Both the position numbers and the translations under genes were made by a program. Below are positions 43,732-52,162 of a stretch of DNA of 64,000 bases, one piece after another. This DNA comes from Kordiimonas marina (GTDB lineage: Bacteria > Pseudomonadota > Alphaproteobacteria > Sphingomonadales > Kordiimonadaceae). Each line of letters opens with the position of its first letter. Position 1 is the first letter of the stretch. The stretch lies in NCBI RefSeq assembly GCF_023006325.1, contig NZ_JAINDF010000002.1, positions 558,001 to 622,000 on the forward strand. Direction: 5' to 3'. A model generated the notes under the pieces. The model did no database searches. It was not told the DNA's origin and was given only the letters and a program-made list of their open reading frames with translations.

Positions 43732-44649
43732 TCAATGGTCTTTGGGCGCCAAGAAGATGCTGGGCTCCAAGCCGTTCAGGCGGAAGAAGGTGGCCAGTGC
43801 GCCGCTTTCGGTCGCCTGCTTCAGCCGGGCGTTGAACCCGCGCAGGAAGGCCCGGTTGGCCGGGGTGTCATGGCAGACGATGCGGATGATCGGCGTCGGC
43901 ACCGGGACATAATTCGGGTCATAAGGCGGCAAGGGTTCCTGGAGGTGCCGGAAGACAAACAGCACATCGGGCAGGTTGGCGACAATGGCGTCCACCGTGC
44001 CGGTTCTCAAAAGCTTGGCTTTGTCCACCTCGTCAGCGATGGGGATGAAGGTCACATCCGGCACCTTCACCGAATGCGGGATTTTGGCCCCCATGGCGAA
44101 GGCGATGCGCTTGCCGGTCAGGTCCGTTTCCTGGCTGATCAAAGGTTTGCCGGGGGGCGTGAAGATACGGATTGGCGAGCGGAGAAGCCCGTCGCTTTCA
44201 ATCAGCCTGTCATGCTCATCCCAGTCGCCGGTGCGGTAAAGCGTGTCGACATTCTTGGGGTAAACGCAGCTCTGCCTGTCTTCAAGGAAGGCGCGCATGG
44301 CCCGGCGGTAGGGGATAACGTCATAATGCTTCCGGGCGGTTTCCGCATCCAGCAGAAACCGGATCAGATCGTTATAGAAGCCGGTTCTATCGGTTGCGAG
44401 TGTGATACCCCAGCTGGTGGCATAGATATGGGCCGGGCTATTGCCTTCAGCAAGTTTCGTGGCCGCGTCGGGGGATGTTTCCCCTGGCACCAGCTTGTGC
44501 AGGAATAGTGGTTCCCCGGAGGTGTCAGGGCCAGGGGTGTCACGGACAACAGAGGCTGCAGACCGCCCTGCGGATGGCTCAGCCCCCGCCGACAAGCCGA
44601 TAGCCAGCATCAATGCTGCGATCGCCGCGCCGAAACCCCGGATGGTCAT
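43732..44649 (-). CDS. Orphan solute-binding-like periplasmic protein (paralogue A)
   Basis: This protein of 305 residues has a signal peptide ending near GLSAGAEPS. After a variable linker it has the family signature HIYATSWGITLATDRTGFYNDL, then YDVIPYRRAMRAFLEDRQSC, DLTGKRIAFAMGAKIP, DEVDKAKLLRTGTVDAIVANLPD and IVCHDTPANRAFL. The order and the second-lobe motifs are those of family 3 solute-binding proteins (type II periplasmic-binding fold). Two cysteines shared by all five paralogues are probably a disulfide. No ABC permease or ATPase gene is near. ATG 44649 has AAGGGG upstream. Confidence 0.8.
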   Translation of the reverse strand: MTIRGFGAAIAALMLAIGLSAGAEPSAGRSAASVVRDTPGPDTSGEPLFLHKLVPGETSPDAATKLAEGNSPAHIYATSWGITLATDRTGFYNDLIRFLLDAETARKHYDVIPYRRAMRAFLEDRQSCVYPKNVDTLYRTGDWDEHDRLIESDGLLRSPIRIFTPPGKPLISQETDLTGKRIAFAMGAKIPHSVKVPDVTFIPIADEVDKAKLLRTGTVDAIVANLPDVLFVFRHLQEPLPPYDPNYVPVPTPIIRIVCHDTPANRAFLRGFNARLKQATESGALATFFRLNGLEPSIFLAPKDH

Positions 44650-44869
44650 GTTACCCCTTTTGCGCAAATCCCCAGGTGCGGATAAGAAGCTGTCAGCCTC
44701 TTATCGCGCCTGGTTACACTCTCCCTAAGCGAAAGTGTAAGCCGGAAAAGGTTAGAACTTGCTTAACACGGGGCCTGATGCCGGGCTCTCTTGGCCCTAT
44801 ATCATGATAGCCCGGCGGATATGCCATAAGGTTGCGTAATAAAATTTTACAGATGGCGCATTTCTCTTA

Positions 44870-45108
44870 TTGACAATTGCGCGGTTCAGCAATTAAAGAA
44901 GCAGACAAGCGAGCCCGTGGTGGGTTCAGCGAACGGATTTTGAAACATGACTTACCTTTGGACCATCTCGAAAGCAGTGAAGGGCGCACAAATGTTTATT
45001 TGTGTCCGTCACGCGATCGTGCCCAGGGGTGGAGCTGCCGAGATCTAGAGCAGCGAATAGAAACAAAAGTTTCAACCCCTCCTGGGCCAAGGCTCCGGAG
45101 GGGTTTTT
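44870..45108 (+). ncRNA. Candidate non-coding transcript of about 200 bases
   Basis: A TTGACA -35-like box (44870-44875) and a TTAAAG -10-like box (44893-44898) precede about 200 bases that contain no convincing reading frame. The stretch ends in a strong intrinsic terminator at 45074-45108. Inside is the hairpin CACAAAT/ATTTGTG (44987-44993 with 44998-45004). It matches no RNA family I can recall, including 6S, SRP, tmRNA and RNase P. The RNA boundaries are inferred. Confidence 0.4.
45074..45108 (+). terminator. Strong terminator before the structured leader
   Basis: AACCCCTCC (45074-45082) pairs with GGAGGGGTT (45097-45105), a nine-base-pair stem, followed by a five-T tail. It separates the upstream non-coding transcript from the leader of the 45400 gene, so a promoter is needed after it, or read-through must be regulated. 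Confidence 0.85.
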
Positions 45109-45117
45109 CGTTTTGGG

Positions 45118-45395
45118 CCTATACGAAAAACCAAGTGAAGCGTTGAGGCCCCAGTGAGTGATGCGTTGAAGAGAATGCCCCGGGTTGGGGCAGTGAGGAA
45201 CAAGGCCGAAGGGCCGGTGACATATCAGACGCTGCCGCATAGGTACGCCCCACGGGGACGCCGAAGGTACGCAAAGAGACATCACCGCCCCGGATGCCGA
45301 GACTGAAACGAAACTAGGGTCGATAAGACCAGATACGAGCTACGGAGAAAGTCAAAGGGGCGTGCAGCCCCGGAGAAAGAGGCGTATAAGGAAAG
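45118..45395 (+). promoter_or_regulatory. Structured, riboswitch-like 5' leader of the 45400 gene
   Basis: About 275 non-coding bases fold into many hairpins joined by purine-rich linkers. A closing helix pairs CCTATACG (45118-45125) with CGTATAAGG (45383-45391, one bulged A). Its 3' strand runs into the Shine-Dalgarno AAGGAAAG, nine bases from ATG 45400. Inside are TGCCCC/GGGGCA (45176-45192), GGCC-GAAG-GGCC (45204-45215), an enclosing GGTGA/TCACC (45216-45220 with 45282-45286), GGTC/GACC (45318-45330) and GGGGC/GCCCC (45357-45371). The 5' part repeats GCGTTGA...CAGTGAG twice. It matches no riboswitch class I can recall. Confidence 0.55.
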
Positions 45396-45399
45396 AACC

Positions 45400-45888
45400 A
45401 TGAGCGCGATTTTCCAATTCAGCCCAGCAGCTACGGGCAAGGAGAGATTTGAAGCCTTCAAGGCGGCATTGCCGCTGGCCGTAAGGCGCGCCCGTCGCGG
45501 CTTCGGCGGCTTCATCACCCTCGACCTTGGCCACCCCATGGAGCCGGACGCCATCACGGGGGAACCCCAATGGCAATGGCACCTGTGGGTCTATACCTGC
45601 GACTGGGACCTGAAGCGCGGTGGGGAACGCCTGCTGTGGCGGCGCGAAAGCGACAATGCCCATGCCAATCTGGTGCTTGAACGGCTCCAGGGCGAGGATT
45701 TGGTCGCGATCGAGTTCGCCGAAGCCGACGACTGCTTCATTTTCCGCTTCTCCGGCGGCTACGACCTGCATGTCGACCCGAACTTCTACGGCTATGACGC
45801 CGGTGACGACATGTTCATGCTGTTCAAGCACGGCGAGCGCGATGTGCTCAGCTATTCGCCTGAACGGCGGTTCTACAAAGCAGCGTAA
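45400..45888 (+). CDS. Protein of unknown function downstream of structured leader
   Basis: This soluble protein of 162 residues is rich in aromatic and acidic residues and has no signal peptide. The C-terminal part, DCFIFRFSGGYDLHVDPNFYGYDAGDDMFMLFKHGERDVLSYSPERRFYKA, resembles small alpha/beta immunity-type proteins, but I cannot name a family. It begins with MSAIFQFSPAATGKERF. The gene is followed 11 bases later by the small DUF4926-like gene, so the two form an operon. The long structured leader is the main feature. Confidence 0.75.
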   Translation: MSAIFQFSPAATGKERFEAFKAALPLAVRRARRGFGGFITLDLGHPMEPDAITGEPQWQWHLWVYTCDWDLKRGGERLLWRRESDNAHANLVLERLQGEDLVAIEFAEADDCFIFRFSGGYDLHVDPNFYGYDAGDDMFMLFKHGERDVLSYSPERRFYKAA

Positions 45889-45899
45889 GGAGCAGGACT

Positions 45900-46142
45900 A
45901 TGGACTTATTTCACGACGTAAAACTGCCGGCCGACATGCCGCAGTATGGTCTCCGCAAAGGCTCCACGGGCGCGATTGTGTCTGAGGGCCGCTCGCACCG
46001 CCGGATTTATACGGTGGAGTTCCCGCAAGGGGCGATGCGCGCGTCGACCATGCTCGACCTCGATGCCGATGCCTTCGACCTGACCGGTGAAACCGTGGTC
46101 GTGGCGTCCTGGCGGCAGGCAGCCATGGTGCTCGAACGCTGA
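45900..46142 (+). CDS. DUF4926-like small protein
   Basis: This protein of 80 residues follows the DUF4926 pattern. The opening is D(V)KL..DMPQYGLRKGSTGAIVSE, then a beta-barrel-like YTVEFPQGAMRASTMLDLDADAFDL. Members are often second genes in toxin/antitoxin-like or immunity-like pairs. A stop-to-start gap of 11 bases with AAGGAGCAGG links it to the 45400 gene. The role is inferred from layout only. Confidence 0.7.
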   Translation: MDLFHDVKLPADMPQYGLRKGSTGAIVSEGRSHRRIYTVEFPQGAMRASTMLDLDADAFDLTGETVVVASWRQAAMVLER

Positions 46143-46162
46143 GGCACGACAGGCCGTAAGTG

Positions 46163-46350
46163 GGCCCGGTTTTCCAGAAGAAAATCCCGGGCTCCAGGTC
46201 ACAAGCCCTGACCTTTAGCCGTTAACCCCCTCCGGGGACCGTGTTTTCTGTTTTTCAGCAACCAGGCAGATTGACATTCCCGGACCCAAACCATTGAGAC
46301 CCCTGGCGCCGCCTCTCCTCCCCCTTACCCCTGAAGGCGGCGCTCCCCTC
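46163..46350 (+). other. Non-coding 3' region of the 45400-46142 pair
   Basis: No gene is seen between 46143 and 46597. It holds an interrupted hairpin (GCCCGG/CCGGGC with TTTTC/GAAAA inside, about 46163-46190), a C-rich plus-strand stretch (46290-46345) and then the terminator at 46351. Confidence 0.5.
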
Positions 46351-46384
46351 AAGCCCCACGTCCCTAAGCGTGGGGCTTTTTTTT
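46351..46384 (+). terminator. Terminator of the 45400-46142 pair
   Basis: AAGCCCCACG (46351-46360) pairs with CGTGGGGCTT (46369-46378), followed by a run of eight T. Confidence 0.88.
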
Positions 46385-46597
46385 GCCCTCATCGCGGCCG
46401 GGGCTAACTCCCCGCTTTCGTTTATGATTCTGGCGTGTGCCGAGGTCTGACAAGTCATCCGGGCGCACTTTCATCTTGCAGTTGGCCGGTGGGAACGTCA
46501 GGCTATAGGGGAGGGTTCGGCCTTGGGAAGGGAACCGAGCTCGGGGGACAGAACTGCAAGGGTGGCTTACGGCTGCCCAACATGGGAGGGGACTGAC

Positions 46598-47185
46598 ATG
46601 ATCGCAGCATATAGTGTGATTGGACTTCTGGGCTTTGCCGTCATTTGGGCGGTCGTGGCCTATAACGGCCTTGTCGAGGCGCGGGTCAAGAAAGACAAGG
46701 CCTGGCACGAGATCAGCGCCCGGATGAAGCGGCGCTATAACCTGATTCCGATCCTGGTGGAAACCGTGAAGCGCCATGCTGGCTATGAGCGGGAAATCAT
46801 CGAAAATGTCGTGCTGGCGCGCAATATGGCGGCGACGACAAACGGCAGCCCGGCAGCCCAGGCTGCGGCTGAAAACAGGCTGACGGAGTCGCTCCGGCTT
46901 TTGTTCGCGGTGGCGGAGACCTATCCGGAATTTAAGGACAACCAGGTCTACATGGGTATTCAGGCCCAGCTTGCTGAAGAGGCAGAGCATATCCACGAGG
47001 CGCAGGCCCGGTATAACGACGCTGTCCGCAGCCTGAATGACAAGATCGATACATTCCCGTCCAGCCATGTGGCGGACATGTTCGGCTTCGAAGCGTCCGA
47101 GTCTTTCGATCTGGACGAAGGCAAGCAAGCTTCCGCGCCCGCCGCACCGATGGCCATGATGCTGAAATTCGGCGGCAGCTGGTAA
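46598..47185 (+). CDS. LemA family protein
   Basis: This protein of 195 residues has one N-terminal membrane helix (IAAYSVIGLLGFAVIWAVVAYNGLV, about 2-25). A LemA four-helix domain follows: ARVKKDKAWHEISARMKRRYNLIPILVETVKRHAGYEREIIE and ETYPEFKDNQVYMGIQAQLAEEAEHIHEAQARYNDAVRSLNDKIDTFPS. LemA proteins are membrane-tethered coiled coils, often next to TPM or M48 protease genes; here an M16 peptidase gene follows. ATG 46598 has GGGAGGGG upstream. Confidence 0.93.
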   Translation: MIAAYSVIGLLGFAVIWAVVAYNGLVEARVKKDKAWHEISARMKRRYNLIPILVETVKRHAGYEREIIENVVLARNMAATTNGSPAAQAAAENRLTESLRLLFAVAETYPEFKDNQVYMGIQAQLAEEAEHIHEAQARYNDAVRSLNDKIDTFPSSHVADMFGFEASESFDLDEGKQASAPAAPMAMMLKFGGSW

Positions 47186-47300
47186 GGCCGCGCTAAGGCT
47201 GTCTCGCGGAACGCGGTCCCAATTTCACCTTGCCCCGGCGTGAGCCACGGGGCAGGGTGTAAAGAAGGGGCGAAGGTTTGTTTGTTATCGGAGTTAGGTT

Positions 47301-50201
47301 TTGACCTATCCTGCTGTGCTGGCGCGGCGCGCGCTGTTTGTTCTCGTCATTTCCCTTTTTGCGCATCTGGCGCTTCCTCCCAACCCGGCGATCGCCGCCC
47401 CCAAAACGGGCTGGCCGCAGGACCATAGCGACCTCAAGCCGGACCCGAAGCTGCATTTCGGCACGCTCAAGAACGGCATGCGCTATATCCTCATGCATAA
47501 CGAAACCCCGAAGGGGGAACTTTCGATCCGCCTCCGGATGAATGTGGGGTCGCTTTCGGAACATAAGGACGAGCGCGGCTACGCCCACTTCATCGAGCAT
47601 ATGGCCTTCAACGGCACCAAGAACATGCCCGAAGGCCAGTTCGTCAAAACCATCGAACGGCTGGGCATCGCCTTCGGGGCGGACGCCAACGCCTACACCA
47701 ATTTCGATGAAACAGTGTTCCAGCTCGACCTGCCGAACCTCAAGAAAGAAACGCTGGATACCTCCTTCATGATCATGCGGGAAATCGCCGGGAACGTGCT
47801 GTTCGAAAAGGGCGCGGTGGACCGGGAACGCGGCGTGGTCATGTCCGAATACCGGCTGGATCAGTCGGTCTCCTCGACCGCGGGGCGCAAGGAAACGGAA
47901 TTTCTGGTGCCGGGCTCGCGCGCGTCGAAGCGCTTCCCCATCGGCACGGCAGCGGCTTTGAAGGCGGCGACGCCCGCCAAACTGAAAGCGCTTTACCATG
48001 CCTTTTACCGGCCGGAAAACGCGCTCCTGATCGTGGTGGGCGACATGCCGGTGGACGCCATGAAAGCGCGGGTCGAGAAGACATTCGCGGACTGGAAGGC
48101 CTCGGCGCCTGCGCGCGATACGGCCTATATGAAGGAAGTGCCCTATAAGGCGAATGCGAAGCCTGAGGTCAAGATGATGGTCGCCGAAGGGCTCGGCAAC
48201 GCCATCGGCATCAGCCAGGTCGCGCCCTATAAGCGGGAGCCGGACAACCGCGCCACGCGGCTTAACGCTTTCATGCGCAATGTGGCGCTGTCCATCGTGA
48301 ACCGCAGGCTGGACCAGCGCCGCACCGAAGGCGGGGCCGGGATGCTTTCGACCGGGGCCAGCTATTATCACCTGTATCAGGCTGCCGATGTTGCGGGCGT
48401 AACCGCGGGCATGGAGCCTGCCCTGTGGCAGAAGGCGCTGACCACGCTGGTGGAGGAATATCGCCGCGCCTATCAGTATGGCTTCACAAAGGCGGAAATC
48501 CATGAGGCGCTTCTTAATGAAGAAACCGCCGCCCGCCACGCCATCGACGCTGAAGCCAAGATGAAGAACGCCACCATTGCCCGGAGCCTGGTGCAGGATT
48601 TCGGCGAAGACTGGGTCGCGATCGACGCCCGCGCCAACCTCGCGCTGGTGCATGAGGCCGAGAAGGCCCTGACGCCTGCGAAGCTTCTTGAGGCCTTCCG
48701 CGGCATCTGGGGCACCGGCGCGCCCAAACTGTTCGTGACCGGCGGCAAGGACTTCAAGGCCACGCCGGCGGATATCCGCGCGGCGTATGACAAAGCGGCG
48801 ACCATGGCGGTGGCCGCGCCGAAGGAAGAGGCGGAAACCAAGTTCGCCTACACCCACTTCGGCACGCCGGGCAAGATCAAGTCCGAACGCAAGATCCTGG
48901 GCGGCAAGGCCACGGAAATCCGGTTTGAAAACAACGTCATGCTGACGCTGATGCCGACCAAGTTCGACAAGGCCAGTGTTTACGGCACGCTGCGCTTCGG
49001 CGGTGGCCTCGCGGCAATGGACGCCAAGGACGGCGCCGCCCGCTTCCTGTTCGATAATGCCTTCGCGGTCGGCGGCCTGAAGGCCCATGACCGCAACGCG
49101 CTGATGCGGCTTCTGGCGGGCAAGACGGCGGGGCTCTCGAGCTCCACCCACGGCATCGCCTACCAGTTCAGCGCCGGTTTCCGGCCTGAGGACATGCTCC
49201 TGCAAATGCAGCTTTGGGCCGCCTATCTCACCGCCCCCGGCTACCGCGAGGAAGCGGTGCGCTGGTTCCGCCGCGGCTTGCCCGGCTATTATGAGCAGAT
49301 GACCTCCACGGCCTCGAACGTTGCCTATGCCCAGGGCGCCAACATGTTCTACGGCAAGGACTACCGCTTCGTGATGCCGCCGCTGAAGACGCTTGAAAGC
49401 GTGGATATGGGGGACGTGAAGGCGCTGATCGACAAGGCCCGTACCCACAGCGCCATCGAAATGACGCTGGTGGGTGACTTTGATGAAAAGGCCGCGATCG
49501 ACGCGGTTGCCCGCACGCTCGGTGCGCTGCCCAAGCGTGCGGCGGAGCCCGCGTATCTGGCGCATTCGATATCCATCCCGGCCCAGGCGCCCGAGCAGGA
49601 GACGCTCTATCACAAAGGCCCGGCCGATCAGGCGACTCTGCGGCTCAGCTGGCCGACGGATGACAATACCGACATCAAGCGTACCGCAGCCCTGAACCTG
49701 CTGTCCGACGTGCTTGAGTCCCGCCTGCGGGACAAGGTGCGGGAAGACATGGGTGCGGCTTATGCGCCGGGGGTCAGCCACTCTGCCTCCAGCTTCCTCA
49801 AAGGGTTCGGGCTTTTCATCGTACAGACGGATGCCCGCCCGAAGGATGTGGGCACGCTTGAAGGCATCATTGAGAAGCTGGCCGAACATGTCGGCACCAT
49901 CAGCGCCGATGAGATGAAGCGTGCCCGTGCGCCGGTCCTCGCCGCGCACCATGCCGCCTTGGAGACCAACCGCTATTGGCTTGGCCGTCTGCTGCTGGCC
50001 CAGTCCGACCCGCAGACGCTAACCTACAGTGACCGCTACTATGCGGCTTTGAAGGCGCTGACACCGGCGGACCTTGAAAAGGTCGCGGCGGAATATCTGA
50101 AGAAGGATGAGGTCAGTGTCCTCAAGGTTCTGCCTGAGGCGAAAACGGTTGAAGCAAAGGCCAAAGCGGGCACCCAGCCCAAGCGGCCGGACGCAGGCTA
50201 A
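47301..50201 (+). CDS. M16-family zinc metallopeptidase (pitrilysin/PqqL-like), exported
   Basis: This protein of 966 residues has a signal peptide (to about AIAAP). Two M16 domain pairs follow. The inverted zinc site H96-F-I-E-H100 lies in RGYAHFIEHMAFNGTKNMP, and the third ligand glutamate is in RERGVVMSEYRLD. The second half repeats the fold without a zinc site, as in PqqL and other periplasmic M16B enzymes. It probably degrades peptides in the periplasm. The start is TTG 47301, eight bases after GGAG, and no ATG is better placed. A 919-residue open frame on the other strand is a codon-bias shadow. Confidence 0.92.
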   Translation: MTYPAVLARRALFVLVISLFAHLALPPNPAIAAPKTGWPQDHSDLKPDPKLHFGTLKNGMRYILMHNETPKGELSIRLRMNVGSLSEHKDERGYAHFIEHMAFNGTKNMPEGQFVKTIERLGIAFGADANAYTNFDETVFQLDLPNLKKETLDTSFMIMREIAGNVLFEKGAVDRERGVVMSEYRLDQSVSSTAGRKETEFLVPGSRASKRFPIGTAAALKAATPAKLKALYHAFYRPENALLIVVGDMPVDAMKARVEKTFADWKASAPARDTAYMKEVPYKANAKPEVKMMVAEGLGNAIGISQVAPYKREPDNRATRLNAFMRNVALSIVNRRLDQRRTEGGAGMLSTGASYYHLYQAADVAGVTAGMEPALWQKALTTLVEEYRRAYQYGFTKAEIHEALLNEETAARHAIDAEAKMKNATIARSLVQDFGEDWVAIDARANLALVHEAEKALTPAKLLEAFRGIWGTGAPKLFVTGGKDFKATPADIRAAYDKAATMAVAAPKEEAETKFAYTHFGTPGKIKSERKILGGKATEIRFENNVMLTLMPTKFDKASVYGTLRFGGGLAAMDAKDGAARFLFDNAFAVGGLKAHDRNALMRLLAGKTAGLSSSTHGIAYQFSAGFRPEDMLLQMQLWAAYLTAPGYREEAVRWFRRGLPGYYEQMTSTASNVAYAQGANMFYGKDYRFVMPPLKTLESVDMGDVKALIDKARTHSAIEMTLVGDFDEKAAIDAVARTLGALPKRAAEPAYLAHSISIPAQAPEQETLYHKGPADQATLRLSWPTDDNTDIKRTAALNLLSDVLESRLRDKVREDMGAAYAPGVSHSASSFLKGFGLFIVQTDARPKDVGTLEGIIEKLAEHVGTISADEMKRARAPVLAAHHAALETNRYWLGRLLLAQSDPQTLTYSDRYYAALKALTPADLEKVAAEYLKKDEVSVLKVLPEAKTVEAKAKAGTQPKRPDAG

Positions 50202-50231
50202 GCGCGTGATCTGCTGGCTTTGCCGGTGGCT

Positions 50232-51125
50232 TTAGCGGTCGCCGCCCGGCAGATAGTGCGTGGCATCCAGACCCTGACTGTTGAGGAAGCCGGCGAGCGT
50301 ACCGTCGGCTTCTATCTTTTTCATGTGCGCGTTCAGCTTGCCGATGAAAACACGGTTGTCCGGGGTGTCGTGGCAGACGACGCGTACCTGGGTGTTATTC
50401 AGCTCAAACGCCGGGTTGAAGGGCGGCAGCGGCGCGCCCAGCCGGTCCATCACGAACTTCAGGTCCGGCATCGCCGCGCTTATCAGGTCCACCCGGCCCG
50501 TAAGCAGCATCTGCGCCTTGGCGGCCTCATCGGTGACGGCAATGAAATCGATATTGGCGTCGCGCAGGAAATAGGGCACGCGGGAGCCCATGGCATAGGC
50601 CAGCACCTTATGCTCGATGGCGTCGGCTGAAGCGGGCGGTGTGGTGCCGGGGCGGGAGAAAACATAAACCCGGACCCGGATGATGGGCGCGCTTTCGATC
50701 AGCCCGTCGGTCTTCTCAATTTCCTTGCCGTCCATCAGAAGTTTCAGGTTGCTGGGGTAGAGGCAGCTGGTTTTCTCATCGAAGAAGCGGGCCTTGGCAC
50801 GGCGGTAGGGCTGGATCTCGTAATCCGAGCCCATGTCGGCTTCCATGATGGTCCGGCGGGCGAGGTCATTATAAAAGCCGCTGCCGTCCGACTTCAGTGT
50901 CATGCCCCAATCGGTGGCGAGAACATGGGTGAGCCGCGTGCCGACCCCGTCCATTTCGGACCTGTCCTTTGAACCAATATGGATCGGAATGGCTTGGACG
51001 GGGGGCGCTGAGGTCATGAGCGCGAGGAGACCAAGGCTGGCCATGGTCTTACATGCCCAGCGCTTAAGCTGGGGGGACTTCGTGTAGGTCTTGCCCGTCC
51101 GGCTATGGGTTATCGCAGTAATCAA
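50232..51125 (-). CDS. Orphan solute-binding-like periplasmic protein (paralogue B)
   Basis: A member of the five-gene family. Signal segment MASLGLLALMTSAPPVQA follows a long basic n-region. Family motifs are HVLATDWGMTLKSDGSGFYNDL, YEIQPYRRAKARFFDEKTSC, LAYAMGSRVPYFL, AKAQMLLTGRVDLISAAMPD and VVCHDTPDNRVFIG. The best start is TTG 51125 with GGAGTGG upstream; GTG 51155 lacks a ribosome-binding site and ATG 51044 would shorten the n-region. It is one of three consecutive minus-strand copies, with gaps of about 100 bases, each apparently transcribed separately or weakly linked. Confidence 0.8.
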   Translation of the reverse strand: MITAITHSRTGKTYTKSPQLKRWACKTMASLGLLALMTSAPPVQAIPIHIGSKDRSEMDGVGTRLTHVLATDWGMTLKSDGSGFYNDLARRTIMEADMGSDYEIQPYRRAKARFFDEKTSCLYPSNLKLLMDGKEIEKTDGLIESAPIIRVRVYVFSRPGTTPPASADAIEHKVLAYAMGSRVPYFLRDANIDFIAVTDEAAKAQMLLTGRVDLISAAMPDLKFVMDRLGAPLPPFNPAFELNNTQVRVVCHDTPDNRVFIGKLNAHMKKIEADGTLAGFLNSQGLDATHYLPGGDR

Positions 51126-51270
51126 ATCCGGCCACTCCTGTCTGTGACCCCCCACCTACGTCGGTTAGCATGGGCTGGCGGCCCCTGACAAACATTATCG
51201 CAAGGGGACGGGCCAGAAGGATTTCCCGATGAAGGCTTACTGGGAACAGGCAGGGGGGACGCGCCTGTCG

Positions 51271-52071
51271 TCAGGGGGCTGAGGGCATGTAGGCCGCGGG
51301 CTCAAGCCCACTGTTTTTCAGGAAGGTTTCAAGCTTACCGGACCGCACAAGCGCATCGACGCTTTGGCTCAGCCCCTGAAGGAAAGCCTTGTTGGCCTCG
51401 GTCGCATGGCAGGAGACAGTAAGCGCGGCGGAGCTGACATCAAACCCCGGCGCGAAGGGCGGCAGCGGCTGCTTGAGCGCGCGGAACACGAACAGGGCAT
51501 CCGGCAGCGCCGCCACGATCATGTCGACACGGTTACCCAGCAGCAGGCGCGCCTTGTCCAGTTCATCGGAAACCGGAATGAAGAGGGCGTGGCCGTTTTT
51601 AAGAAGCGTCGGTATTTCCGCGCCGGACGGGTAGGCGATGGTTTTGCCCGCAAGCCCATCCATGGTGGCGACCGCCTGCTCGCCCGGGCGGGAAAAAACA
51701 TGCATCCGCGCCTTGATGACGGCATGTGCCTCAGTGAAGCCATCGGTCGTGGGGATGAGGTTGCTGTCCTTCAGGAAGGCCAGGTTGGTCGGGTACAGGC
51801 AGGCGTTCTTATCCTGCAGGAAACGGCGGATCGCCCGGCGGTAGGGCAGGATTTCATAGTTGGCGGCCATGCTGTTTTCAGCCAGCACAAGACGCGCCAG
51901 GTCATTATAGAAACCGCTGCCGTCGGCCTTCAGGGTCAGCCCCCAGTTGGTGGCATAGATATGGGCGGGCGGGTCTTGGCGTGGGGCCGCAAAGGCCTGC
52001 GTGGCTCCACCGGCCAAGGCCAGCACCACCATTAGTATGAGCCGAGCTGTCATGCGCTTAAAACGGTGCAT
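51271..52071 (-). CDS. Orphan solute-binding-like periplasmic protein (paralogue C)
   Basis: This protein of 266 residues has signal peptide MTARLILMVVLALAGGATQAFA after six extra residues. Motifs are HIYATNWGLTLKADGSGFYNDL, YEILPYRRAIRRFLQDKNAC, GLAGKTIAYPSGAEIPTLL, DELDKARLLLGNRVDMIVAALPD and SCHATEANKAFL. It is the shortest copy, with almost no linker after the signal peptide, and probably shows the minimal domain. AGGA precedes ATG 52071. Confidence 0.82.
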   Translation of the reverse strand: MHRFKRMTARLILMVVLALAGGATQAFAAPRQDPPAHIYATNWGLTLKADGSGFYNDLARLVLAENSMAANYEILPYRRAIRRFLQDKNACLYPTNLAFLKDSNLIPTTDGFTEAHAVIKARMHVFSRPGEQAVATMDGLAGKTIAYPSGAEIPTLLKNGHALFIPVSDELDKARLLLGNRVDMIVAALPDALFVFRALKQPLPPFAPGFDVSSAALTVSCHATEANKAFLQGLSQSVDALVRSGKLETFLKNSGLEPAAYMPSAP

Positions 52072-52162
52072 GAAACGCTGTCCTACCCCCGCAATAAGAA
52101 ATGCAATAGCAGCAAGTATAGCGTGAAAAGGTTAATGGAATTGCTACTGTATCGGTATGGTT

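Noticed and set aside
45118-45395. Reading the structured leader as a group II intron
   Set aside because: No domain V-like hairpin, no GUGYG 5' boundary and no reverse transcriptase gene could be found.
47193-49952. 919-residue open frame opposite the M16 peptidase
   Set aside because: Antisense shadow; low-complexity Arg/Gly/His composition, while the plus strand has full M16 motifs.
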